Made by a program: the position numbers and the translations under genes | In this document: one piece after another, positions 9,801 to 21,200 of the stretch | Layout: the number at the start of each line of letters is the position of its first letter | Numbering within the stretch: the stretch's first letter is position 1 | Assembly: GCA_947632185.1 (NCBI GenBank) | Contig: CANROH010000004.1 | Coordinates: 1-48,124, forward strand | Origin: an uncultured Clostridia bacterium | Lineage (GTDB): Bacteria > Bacillota > Clostridia > TANB77 > CAG-508 | Direction: 5' to 3' | Length of the DNA stretch: 48,124 nt | Notes under the pieces: generated by a model | The model's database searches: none | Seen by the model: the letters and a program-made list of their open reading frames with translations, nothing else | Told to the model about the DNA's origin: nothing

Positions 9801-12030
9801 TTCCTTGAGTAGGTATTCTACCAACAACTTGAACATTATTTAAAGTTTTTTCAAAGTTATTTACTATTGTTCCTTTATATTTTATTATTTGATCATTTGT
9901 ACCATTTTCAATTCTTACTTGTGCCATTTCTGTATCATAACTTACTTGCTCTTCATTAGTTTTTGTATTATTTAAATCAAGCGCTCTTAATAAACCGTAT
10001 TTTGAAACAAAATTTACATGTGTTTCAATACAGTCCTTTCCTTCTATTTCATAAGAAATTCTGCTATCAATATCATTTGTATATCTAAACTTGATATTAC
10101 CGTCTTTATTTGTTGTTAATCTGTTTAATTTTACTGTGGTAAATAAATTAATTGTTGTACCATTGCTTGGAAGTTCTGGTGTATATTCTTCTTGTGTTCC
10201 AAGCAAACTTACTTTTAAGATTTTATTTCCAAATTCATTTGTTACAACTTCATATTTATCTACACTTAAACCATTTCTATATAATAAATTTATACCATCA
10301 ATAGTTACATTTTGTATATCGCTTGGTAATTCAATTTCTATTACTGGATTTTTAAATAATTCATATCTTTCTCCTGAAGTTTTTAATGTAACTGTAAAAA
10401 TTACATTATTATCTACATTAGTTGAAAAAGAATCTGTACTTATTTCTAAATCCATTTTTGACTCTGTATCTTCTAAATTAATTTCTAATTTGTTATTTGT
10501 TTCCAAAAGTTTTAATGCTATTTCTGATTCTTTTGAAAACTCTTGAACTATTGTATTTGTTTCTATTTTTCCAAAACTTATTACTTCTTCTCTTGAAAAA
10601 CCTGCTGTTCCTCTTATAGCTTTGTTACTTAATATGTCTATTTTTCCTTTATTTATCATATTGTTTAAAGAAAACTCTACATTACTTACTATTTCTGGAT
10701 ATTCAAATACATATCTATCATCTTTAACTTTACTGTTCTTATCTATTCTTCCTAAAAGTCTGCCATTTGAATAAATCTCTATGTATCCTTCTTCTCCAAA
10801 AATATTATCAAATAATTTAACATCTACAGATGTTTTGCTATAACTTGTATAATTTGATATATCTTTTATTGTACCGTTTTTTAATACTATATTATCAGCT
10901 TTTTCAGTTATAATAATATTGTCTAAATTATTTAAATCAACTATTTCTATTTCTTCAATGCTTGTATATCTTGTTTCATAATTTAGTGAAGTTAATGAAT
11001 TAGCATACAAATATCCTTTGTATATACTTGAATTTTGTGCAGATACACTATATTTATTATTAAGTTTTTCTTGAATTTCTATTTTAGCTTCTAAAGCAGA
11101 ATTTAATTCTTTTATATTATCATTATAATTTAATGATTGACCTACATTTAAATTAATTTTTTGTGCTTCGCCTTCACCTTCAAAAACATATAAAATCGTG
11201 TATTCTTTCTTAGTATCTTTAATTGTTATCTCTTCTTGAGTTGTTTCATTGTTATTATCTATACCTGAAACAAGTCCTGTATTAATATTTGAAACTACCT
11301 CATTAGATTCTGTTTCATTTGCCTCTCCTGTAATCTCATTAGAAGATTCTTCTACATATGCTGTTACTATATCCACAACGACCTCATTATTTACTATTGA
11401 TGAAGTATATGTTAATGTTTCATCATTTAATTTAACATCTTCTAGGTATGTATTAATTAATTTAAATCCATCAATTTGTGGTGTACTAAATACGATTTTT
11501 TCGCTATCTAAATTTGATTTTACATTTTTGGTTTCCATAGATATTTTAGCTTTTACAATTAATCCATTTAGAAACTTATATGTATTAATAATTCCTATAG
11601 AAGCCTCTAATTTTTCTTCAGAACTTTTTTCTGATTCAGAATTTTCATCAGAAACGTTATCAGTTTCAGTTTCTTCTTCAGTTTCATTTGTTTCTACTTG
11701 ATTTGTATTTAGTTGATCTGTTTCTGATTCATTTGTTTCTGATTGATCAGGTTTTGATTCATCTGTTTTTGATTCATTCTCAGTCTGTTCTGTATTTATT
11801 TCGCCATTTGATTCAGTACTTTGTCCATCAGTACTATTAATCTCGTTATTCTCCGGCAAAATAATAGATGGTCTAGCATTCCATTCTTCAGTAGCTGCTA
11901 GTACCACACCTGTAAATTCGCCTAAAATTAAAAAATAATTTGAAAGCAATGAAATAATAATTAAAATTACAATTCTTGTTTTCAAACTTCTTTTTTCCTT
12001 ATTTGGCTTAAATTTCTCTGCTAGTTTCAT
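6826..12030 (-). CDS. Secreted surface protein with DUF11-like repeats, one SdrD B-like domain and a C-terminal membrane anchor
   Basis: The protein is 1734 residues. The start at 12030 is preferred because AAAGGAG lies 8 nt upstream; an ATG 57 nt earlier has no ribosome binding site. Residues 1-45 are a signal peptide (cleavage near LAA). An acidic Ser/Thr/Glu/Asn/Gln linker follows (about 46-131), then a long array of beta-rich DUF11-like modules (to about 1300), an Asn/Asp-rich linker (about 1311-1389), an SdrD B-like domain (GKAWLDKNKNGIYENGEE, about 1394-1511) and a last DUF11 module. The C-terminus is a hydrophobic helix (about 1694-1721) with a Lys/Arg tail, but no LPXTG-like motif precedes it, so membrane retention is more likely than sortase attachment. 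Its TAA stop forms part of the AAGGAGG site of the next gene. Function inferred: adhesin or surface scaffold, partner unknown. Confidence 0.88.
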   Translation of the reverse strand: MKLAEKFKPNKEKRSLKTRIVILIIISLLSNYFLILGEFTGVVLAATEEWNARPSIILPENNEINSTDGQSTESNGEINTEQTENESKTDESKPDQSETNESETDQLNTNQVETNETEEETETDNVSDENSESEKSSEEKLEASIGIINTYKFLNGLIVKAKISMETKNVKSNLDSEKIVFSTPQIDGFKLINTYLEDVKLNDETLTYTSSIVNNEVVVDIVTAYVEESSNEITGEANETESNEVVSNINTGLVSGIDNNNETTQEEITIKDTKKEYTILYVFEGEGEAQKINLNVGQSLNYNDNIKELNSALEAKIEIQEKLNNKYSVSAQNSSIYKGYLYANSLTSLNYETRYTSIEEIEIVDLNNLDNIIITEKADNIVLKNGTIKDISNYTSYSKTSVDVKLFDNIFGEEGYIEIYSNGRLLGRIDKNSKVKDDRYVFEYPEIVSNVEFSLNNMINKGKIDILSNKAIRGTAGFSREEVISFGKIETNTIVQEFSKESEIALKLLETNNKLEINLEDTESKMDLEISTDSFSTNVDNNVIFTVTLKTSGERYELFKNPVIEIELPSDIQNVTIDGINLLYRNGLSVDKYEVVTNEFGNKILKVSLLGTQEEYTPELPSNGTTINLFTTVKLNRLTTNKDGNIKFRYTNDIDSRISYEIEGKDCIETHVNFVSKYGLLRALDLNNTKTNEEQVSYDTEMAQVRIENGTNDQIIKYKGTIVNNFEKTLNNVQVVGRIPTQGNKDINGSDLGTTFDMALESQIVTSGSVVEIYYSEDPNAQKDDSSWTTDVSDLAKFKSFKLVFTSEEMKQGELLEFSFNMRVPDGIEFNEKAYATFTTYYKMDNQELQGICTNKLFTNVKEITMEDYQEVENQKVANLDIKTIVSQCGKELSEGDTIHEREIVDYTVYVKNTSDVEAKNIRVKATPNNANLYYIYYFESDEYDLETMETYYYYVEDEDGSKGFEEFAFETLKPGETIICEYKAIPKEISDIEDAQIYSDIEVSADGIETQTIETIKNQIVNAKISLKLEWAQRQMIGMNNGYSEGKLKYRIYVKNLSNTEINNQEINFVIPNSVQYNDYEIVGAEDCTFKVIEGAETSTIVITVPSIKAKEERQFFIPLRVGTLDASIQSKDIEFYAYTNIDDDQIKSNKYIETIYQNKTAVNYNFTVDKDANVILKDGDLVTYTLTLRNIGFIPATFFSIEDIMPNGLILESAKCIKNGTEKNKNILSSYKLYYQGETLYPNEEIQLNIVARVSEKDLNYDQKTLENKLSINGGIFFDEFSTNVISLNVHNDKVTIDQEDQNSNFEEDITPPTIQQEQLPDIDDGNDDNNIDNNDNKNDGNVNNNDNNTNNDVNDNSNDDVNNNVVNNQNNNNTNNNDNSQKGQSNNVEPKLTYRVSGKAWLDKNKNGIYENGEELLSNINTIVYKVNTNGIIETNTIIASTKTAEDGTYEIKGLEPAKYVVVFEYDTEMYSETKYQVTNAKTTENSDVISKILESTNKKVGMTDIIEISDSSLINIDIGLVLNNEFDLKLDKYVSRAIVYNSKGEKETKFERDNLVKIEINSKLFEKSTIDIFYNIVVTNEGDVSGYVSKIVDYLPKGLTFDVERNEDWYQSEDGVLYYTGLIDKQIMPGERKTISLVLTYESNSIQSRRILNSAELSEISNEKGLTDIDSIVNNKVETEDDYGQVEVLVTISTGTVVNILLIIVIIAIVCGAIIIPPKVYKKIAKRIYK

Positions 12031-12235
12031 AAATAGAACTCCTTTAAAACTTATAATTTTTAATAATATTATAAGAATAATATACATTTTTTCTTATAAA
12101 TATACAATTTCAGCAATATTACAAGAATTAAGCTTTTATAGGGATAGTGTTTTTAGAGGTTTTATATCATTTTGATTAAATTTTTATACCACTAATACTA
12201 TAAATATTACGGATATTACCTTTATTAAAATTATT

Positions 12236-12277
12236 AAAAACCTTCTTATGGTTTTTATTTACCATAAGAAGGTTTTT
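12236..12277 (-). terminator. Rho-independent terminator after the giant adhesin
   Basis: A perfect 16-bp inverted repeat (arms 12236-12251 and 12262-12277, 10-nt loop) begins 16 nt after the adhesin stop. It is flanked by A and T runs on both sides, so it could act in either direction. It separates the adhesin from the two-gene surface operon to its left. Confidence 0.92.
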
Positions 12278-12292
12278 ATTTTACTTTTTTAT

Positions 12293-15200
12293 TTACTTTT
12301 CGAATTTTTTATTCTTTTTTCTTTTGTTTATTATAATTACTATTATATTAGCTATTATTACTAGAACTATTGCTCCTATTGCTATTACTGGTACCATATC
12401 TCCTGTTGCTGGTGATATTACTTTATTGTTTGTCTTATTATTTGATTGTGGCACTTGTACTTGTGGTGTATTATTGCTTCCTCCTGTTTCTTTTACTGTA
12501 TCACTTTCATAATAATATCTTACTAGTATATCTTTTTTCTGCATTACTCCATCTTTATTATCTGGTATCTTATCATATAATAAATCAAATCCTGGTATCT
12601 CTTTACTTTCTGTATAATATCTATCTCCTTCATGTCCTTCTATTACTTCGTCTGGTACTAGTTTCTTTTCTGTTCCTATTTCTAGTCGTTCTACTCTTAC
12701 TATTATTTTTCTTATGTAATAATACCTTACTTCTATTTCTTCAATTGTCATTTTTCCTTCACTGTTGCTTGGATATTGGTCTTTTACTAAATCATATCCT
12801 TTGAAGTCTTTTTCTTTTGTTTTATATTCGTCTCCTTCTTTTCCTTCGTATCTTGTCTCTCTTTCCATCAATTCGCCTGTTATTATATCTATATGTTTTT
12901 CTACTACTCCGCTTGATGGATGTGCATAATAGTATTTTACAACTGTTTCTGTTTCTATACTTCCATCTTCTTTTTCTACTACTCCCATATTGCCTTCTTT
13001 ATTTTCAGGATACATTTCTTCTACTATTAAATAATCTTTAAATTCTTTTTCCTCTGTTACATACTCATCTCCCTCATGTCCATAGATGTGTTCTGTACTA
13101 TCTTTTCCAGTTTGTGTTTTTTCATCTATTTCTAATAAGTTTTCTCCTGTAACTCTATCTAAGTATTCTACCCTTACTGATGTTCTTCTTATATAATAAT
13201 AGTTTACTTCTATTAACTCTTTTGTCATGTTTCCTTCTTTATTGCTTGGTATATACTCGTCTTCTGGATTCATTTCTTCTGGCATTTCTTCTTCTTTTTC
13301 TTTATAATATCTTTCATTTGTTACTGTATCATATCCTTCAAATTCTTTTACTTTTGTTGTATATGGGTCTCCCTCTTGTCCTTCATATTTTACTTCTGGT
13401 TCTAATAACTTTCCTGACTTAATATCTATGTGTCTTTCTATTACACCTTCTGATTCATGTACATAATAATATCTTACTAATATTTCTGTATCTATGCTTC
13501 CATCTTCATTTTTTGTTATCTTCATATTGCCTTCGCTGTTTTCAGGTATATATTTATCTTCTGGATTTAATCCTTCTGGTAAGCTTTCGCCAATATATTC
13601 ATAATATTGTTTATTTGTTAAAATATTATATCCTTCAAAAGTTTTTTCTTCTGTTTTATATGGATCATCTTCGTGTCCATAGATATGTTCTGTACTATCC
13701 TTTAATTCTGTACTTTCATCTTCTTTAATTACTGTTTCTGGTATTGTTTCTCCTGTTACTTTGTCTATATATTCTACTTTTACTGATGCTTTTCTTATGT
13801 AATAGTATTTTACTTCTATTAAGTCTATTGTCATTTTTCCTTCTGAATTTTCTGGAATATAGTCATCTTCTGGATTTAATTCTTCCGGTACTTCTTTACC
13901 TTCTTTTTCTTTATAGTATCTTTCATTTGTTACTATATAATATCCCTCAAATTCTTTTGCTTTTGTTGTATATGGATCTCCTTCATGTCCTTCATACACA
14001 GTCTCATCTTCTAATAAAGTATCTGTTTTAATATCTATATGTTTTTCTACTACTCCTTCTGATACATGTACATAATAGTAATTCAATTCTATTACTTCTT
14101 TTCTCATTTTTACTGTTTCTTCTTCTGGTCTTTCAACTAATACATATCCTGTAAAGTCTTTTGGTTTGGCTGTATATATGTCTCCAACTTTTCCTTCTTG
14201 CTCTTCTACTGCCATTTTTACATCTGTTATTTTATCTATATGATTTACTATTACTTTTGTGTTTTGTAGATAATAGTATATTACTGTTATTGTTTCTCTT
14301 TCCATTTCTCCTGTTATATTTCCACTATTTTCTACATATGTATAATTTTCTATTTTCTCTTGTACTGTATCATAATGCATTCCTTCATATCCATCTAAGA
14401 CTACTTCTGGATGTAATACTAAATTGTCTTCTATTGTATCTGGAGTTTCATCTTTCTCTAGATATTTTACTATTACTCTTGTATTCTTTGCGTAGTAATA
14501 TACTTTTTCTTGTTCTTCTTCTGTATATGTTCCTGTTGTTGGATTTGGTTTTTCTACTAATGTATAATCATCTATTTCTTGTTCCTTATCAGATACATCA
14601 TATTCATCAAATACTAGTCCTGTTTTTTCTTGTCTTTCTGCTATTTCTCCTTTTGTAGCTCTATCTACATATTTTACTACTACTTTTGCATCTTTTCTTA
14701 CATGGTATACTCTTATTACATTGTTATCAGCAATTTCTGTTATTTGTAATGGTAATCCTAATGTTCCTTCTCCTACAACTCCTTCTTCTACCACACCTTC
14801 TTCTTGTTTTGCTTCTATTTCTTCTTGAGTTGCTAATCTATATCCATACTTCTCTACATCTGTATATGTGTCTATTACATCTTCATATGTTGCTGTTTCT
14901 TCTTTTGTTAGTTTACCATCTATCTCCCAGTCATAATAGTATTCTATCTTATATCCAAATTTATCTTTTACATAGTATAACTTTATTATTGTCTTATCAT
15001 TTACATTTTCTGGTATGTTATTTACTTTTACCTCTTGTCCTCCTTCTTGTGTTACTGTTATCCTATCTAATTTATATCCTGGATATTTTCCTTCTACTTT
15101 TATTTCTTCTTTTTCTACATCTAATGTATCTGGTTGTAAAACTTGTACCTCTTCTTCTTTTGTTATTTTATCTTCTGTAACTTCTACTTCTTCTTTATAA

Positions 15201-18200
15201 TATTGTACATCATATCTTAATGTTTTCTTTTGTTCTTCATCTGGCATGTAATATACTTTGATTATATTTTCTTCTACATTTGCACTTATTGTAAGTGGTA
15301 TTCCCACAACTCCATTATCTGCTGTCTTTTCTCCTAAATCTATTATCTCTTCAGATTTTGCTAATCTATATCCGTATTTTTTATTAGTATCAATTCCTGT
15401 TTGTATCATTTCTCTTGTTATTACATTTTCAAATGTTTGGTTTCCTACTTCTTCTGTTAAACTTGAGTCTATTTTATTACTATAATAATATTGTACTGTA
15501 TAACTTAAATCTGTACGTTTTACATAGTATACTCTTATTATTGTTTTGTCATCAACATTATCTGGTATTTCGCTTACATCAATTTCTTCTTCGTCTCCAT
15601 CTGGATACTCTATTGTTAATCTATCAAATCTGTATCCTGGATATTTTCCTTCTGTTTCTATATTATCTTTATTTACTTCTAATATATCATCTTGTAATAC
15701 TTGTACAGTTTTTGATTCTGTATCAGTATCATCAAGAGTTTCATCTTTGTAGTATTCTACTGTATATGTTAATGTCTTTTCTTGGTTTTCATCTATTTCA
15801 TAGTATACTTTTATTATGTTTTCATTTTCGTCTACTTTTATTGTAAGTGGTGTTCCTACAACTCCATTTTCTGCCGTCTTTCCTCCTAAGTCTTTTATTT
15901 CTTCATCTCTTGACAATCTATAGCCTTTTGTCATATTCTTTTCTATTTTTGATGATATATTTTCTCTTGTTATTGTGTCTTCAAATACTTGATTTGATAT
16001 TTCTTCTGTTAACTCTTTCTTTAATACATTACTATAATAGTATTCTATCTTGTATTTTAAGTCATTACGTTTTTCATAATATACTTTAATTACATTTCTT
16101 GATTCATCTGCTTCTATAATAAGTGGTGTTCCTACAACTCCTTCATCAACTGTTGTTTCATCTGGTAATTCTAATATTTCTTCTTTTTCTGCTAATCTAT
16201 AACCTTCTTTCTTATTTGTTTCAATTTTTGACAATATCATTTCTCTTGTAATTTCTGATTCAAATGTCTGTCCACCTATTTCTTCTGTTAATCCTGTATC
16301 TTTTTGATTACTATAATAGTATTCTATACTATATTTTAAGTCTGTACGTTTTACATAGTATATTCTTATTATTGTTTTATCTTGTACTTCTGTTGGTATA
16401 GATTCTTTATCTATATTATTTTCTTCTTGTCCTGGATATTCTATTGTTATTTTATCAAATCTGTATCCTGAATATTTTCCTTCTACTACTGTATTGTCTT
16501 TATTTACCTTGATATTATCTTCTGCTAAATATTGTACTTCTTGTTCATCTTCTACAGTATCTCTTTCTTGTTTTACTTCGTCTTTATAATATTCTACTGT
16601 ATATTTCAAGGTTTTCTTTTGATTTTCATCTGGCATATAATATACTTTTATTATGTTTTCATTTTCATCTACTTTTATTGTAAGTGGTGTTCCTACAACT
16701 CCATTATCTGCTGTCTTTTCTTCTAAATCCGTTATTTCTTCAGATTTTGCTAATCTATATCCTTTTTCTGTATTTTGAGTTATTTTTTCTTCAATATCAT
16801 CACGTGTAATTATATCCTCAAAAGTTTGATTTGGAATTTCTTCTGTTAATTCGTCTTTTAGAACATTACTATAATAATACTGTATTTTATATTTTAAATC
16901 TGTACGTTTTACATAATATACTCTTATTACATTTTCTTTAGGATTTCTTGTTATAGTTAATGGTAAATTAGCTGTTCCTTCTCCTAGATTTCCTTTAATA
17001 TCTTTTGCTTCTAATTCTTCCTGTGTTGCTAGTCTATATCCTATTTTTGGATTTAAATCTACTTGTTCCTTTGTAATTTGAGTATTATAAGTAGCTTCTT
17101 TTACTACATCTGAACCACTTTCATGTTCCCAATTGTAATAATATTCTACTTTATATTCATACTCATTTAAAATATAATAATATATTACTTCTTGCTCTTT
17201 TTCACTATATGTTCCACTAGTTTTTTCTGTAGAACTATAATATACATATTTTGTAGATATATTTGGACTTTCTTGTGTAGCGAATATTTCTCCTACTATT
17301 CCTGTCATCTCTTCATCTGCTACTGGTATGTCTGCTTCTTTTGATGGTACTTGTTCACTTGTAAGCGTTATATCTCCATTTTCTTCTGCTCTTGCTATAT
17401 AATGATGTACTGTTACTTTTCCTCTTGCCTTTTCATTTATTATTTGTACTTCTTTATCATCATTTTCCATCACTATTGTTTGACTTGCTTCTTTTGGCAA
17501 TACATATCCTTCTGGTACTTTTTCTTCTGTTAATTCATATGTTCCTTTTACTACGTTTTCCCATAGAATTTCTCCATTACTATCTGTTGTTCCATCTTTT
17601 TCTTCTTCTGTTTCTGTATTTTTTAATTTGAATTCTACTCCTGCAAGTGGAGTTATTTTATCTTCATCTAATTTCTTTATTTTTAAATCTCTTTTTATTA
17701 GATCATAATAATATGTTACTACTTCCTCTTCTTCTCCATATGTTCCTGTTGCATTACCTGGTGTTTGTACTAACTCATATTTATCATCTAATTGTTCTGG
17801 ATCTATTGCACTTGTTGTATATCCTGTTCCTGGTGCGCCACTCTCTGTTACATCTTCTGCTTCCTTTCCTTCTTTTAATGGTACTTTATCTTCTGTTCCT
17901 AATATATAATGATGTACTATAAGTGGTGTCTCTCTTTCTACATATAAGTACTCTACATCTTGTTCAACAATTTCAAATTCTCCAGTTGCATTTGGTGGCA
18001 ATACTAAACTACCATCTTCTTTTTTCTCTAATTCATACTTTTGTAAGTCTAAGTGTGGTTCTGTTGTATATGGATCTCCTGGAATTCCCTCTTCTACTAC
18101 ATCTGGTGCTATTTTTTGTTTTGAATTTTTCGTTAAATGGTGTACATTTACTTTTGCAAATTTCTCATTTTCTATTTCAAATTCTACCCCATCTACTTTT

Positions 18201-21200
18201 GCAGTTACTCCTTCTGCTTTTTCTACTATTGACTTATCACCATCTTTAAAATTAATTGTTATTGTTCCTGCTAATGGTTGATAACCATCTGGAGCACTTA
18301 TTTCTGTTATTTCATATTTTCCAAAAGGTATTTGAGCTATTGCCTGTCCTTCTATATTTGTTTCTATTTCTGTATGATATAAATCATCTTCATTTGGTAC
18401 AACCCTTACACTTGTTACTGTAAATTTATCTTCGCCAGTTGTATTAGTCTTACTATCTTTATAGTATCCTAAATGTAAATAATACATTTGTCCTGCTGTT
18501 ATTGGATTACTTATATATTCTTGTTCTTCTTGCTCTCCTGTTATATATACAAATCTTCCAGATGTTGCACTATATGATGGTCTTGTTTGACTATTATTAA
18601 TTGTTACATATCCATAATCTCCACTTTGTGTTGATATTTTTGCTTTTACTATTATTTTATATGTTCCTTTTAAATCTTGCATATTTATTGGTATATATGA
18701 ATTTGCTACTGTACTATTTTTTCCTTGATTTGTTGATTCATATATGCCTTCAATATTGCTGAAGTTATATATTTTTGGCGTTGTTTCATATACTTTTATA
18801 CTATTGAATTTTATCCAATCATCATTTGTATCTGTACCATTGTCTTTATAATATCCTAAATGTAAGTAATATAGCTGTCCACCTTCTAATGCTTCTGATA
18901 TATAATCCTGTGCACTATAATTTCCTGATTGATAAATTACTCTTCCTGTAGCTGATGTTCTTGTTGGTGATGCTGTATCTGTATTTATTATTGCATATCC
19001 GTAATCATATCTTTCACTACTTACTGTCGCATTTATTACTACTTTAAATTTCTTTCCTGTATATTCTTCATTAGACAAATCTATTGGTATATATGAATGT
19101 GCTGTTGAACTTGGTTTTCCTTCTGTTTCTCCGTCTACATTCTGAGTTTGATATGTTTTACTATTTGTTGGAATATATTCTCCATTTTCAGTTTTTTCAA
19201 ACCAATAATTATCTGTATCTAAATGATTTATTTGATCTAATTTTAAAGTGTTAGATGTTATTTCTTTTTCATAAATTATCTCGTTATATTCTTGTCCATT
19301 TCCTTCTATTTCTTGTATTTCATCTTTTAATTCTGGTCTTTCCTCTAACTGATCTAATTTAAATTTTACTCCTGGTATTCTTTCTTTTGTTTCGCTATCT
19401 ACTTTATTAATAACTATTTTGTTATCTTTTTTATTATAAGTAACCACTATATGTTTATCTTCTGTTACTGAATCAAATTTTGGTAATGTATATTTTCCAT
19501 TTTCTTCTGTTATTTCAAATTTCTGTTCTTCTCCATTTACTGTTATTTTTACTATCTCATATCCATCTTCTGGTTCCATTACAATATCTAACGTATTTGG
19601 ATTTCCATATTTTACTGATTCATAAACACTTTTATTTTCTCCAGAAATTGTTCCTCCTTTATATCCATCTACTTCTTCTACTTCTGTTGTTATTTTAAAT
19701 TCTTTTATTTTATTTTCTACTTCTAATTTTTGTACTTCTGGAGCTCCCATTTCTTCTAAAATTTTTATAATTATTCCATCTGAATAATCTAAATAAGAAG
19801 TTGAACTACTATTATTTTTTAACTCTGTTCCATCTTCTAATGTTATTGTGTCTGATTTAAAATATCCTCCTGCTATATACTCTCCATCACTTGTTTCACA
19901 AATTGTTGTTATTTCATCATAACTTGTTCCTCCTATTGATTTTACCCATTCTATGACTTTATTTGACTTATACTTGATTATCATTAAACCTAAACCATTT
20001 TTACTTGTTAATTTGGTTCCATTATCTAATGTTATTGTCGGAGAAGAAAAAGCTCCTACTACTACAAAACCCCCATCTTTTGTTGCACAAATCGAATTTA
20101 TCTCATCATACCATGTTCCACCTATACTTTGCACCCAATCTACTTCTCCTTCTGCATTATATTTTATTACCATTCCATCATGATCATAATCATAATCTTT
20201 ATTTGTTAGCGTATGTTTTTCATCTAACTGTATTGTTGGGCCATAAAACTGTCCTCCTACTACAAAACCTCCATCTTTTGTTGCACAAACTGACTTTATT
20301 TCATCATCTTGTCTTCCTCCTACTGATTTTCCCCATTCTACTTCTCCATTTGCTTTATACTTGATTATAATTCCATCTTTAGATAAATGATCTGCAATCC
20401 TTAATTCTGTTCCATCTTCTAATGTTATTGTGTCAGATTTAAAATATCCTACTACTATATAACCTCCATTTTCTGTTGCACAAACTGAAGTTATTCCATC
20501 ATCCTCTACTCCTCCTACTGATTTTCCCCATTCTGCTTCTCCATTTGCTTTATACTTGATTATCATCCCATCACAGGTATTGATACCTTTTTTTGTTAAT
20601 TCTGTTCCATTATCTAATGTTATTGTTCTAGAATAAAAAGATCCTCCTACTACAAAACCTCCATCTTTTGTTGCACAAACTGAATTTATACTATCACTAT
20701 TTGTTCCTCCTACTGTTTTTGCCCATTCTACATCTCCATTTGCTTTATATTTTATTATCATTCCATCTGAAGAGCCTTTAGTTTTTAATTCTGTTCCATC
20801 TTCTAATGTTATTGTATCTTGTAAATAATATTCTCTAAAATATCCTCCAGCTATATAGCCTCCATCTTTTGTTACACAAACTGAATTTATTCTATCACTA
20901 TCTCTTCCTCCTACTGTTTTCGCCCATTCTACGGCTCCATTTGAATTATACTTGATTATCATTCCGTCTGAAGAACCTTTATTTTTTAATTCTGTTCCGT
21001 CTTCTAATGTTATATCCGTATTAAAATATCCTCCTACTATATAACCTCCATCTCCTGTTGCACAAACTGAATTTATTCCATCACTATTTGTTCCTCCTAC
21101 TACTTTAGGATTTTTTATTACTACCTCTGGTATTTGTATATTATGAAATATTATTATCATTCCGTCTGAAAAACCTTTATTTTTTAATTTTGTTCCGTCT

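Noticed and set aside
12031..12087. Upstream start extending the 1734-residue protein by 19 residues
   Set aside because: No ribosome binding site there, and the extension would put extra hydrophobic residues before an already complete signal peptide.
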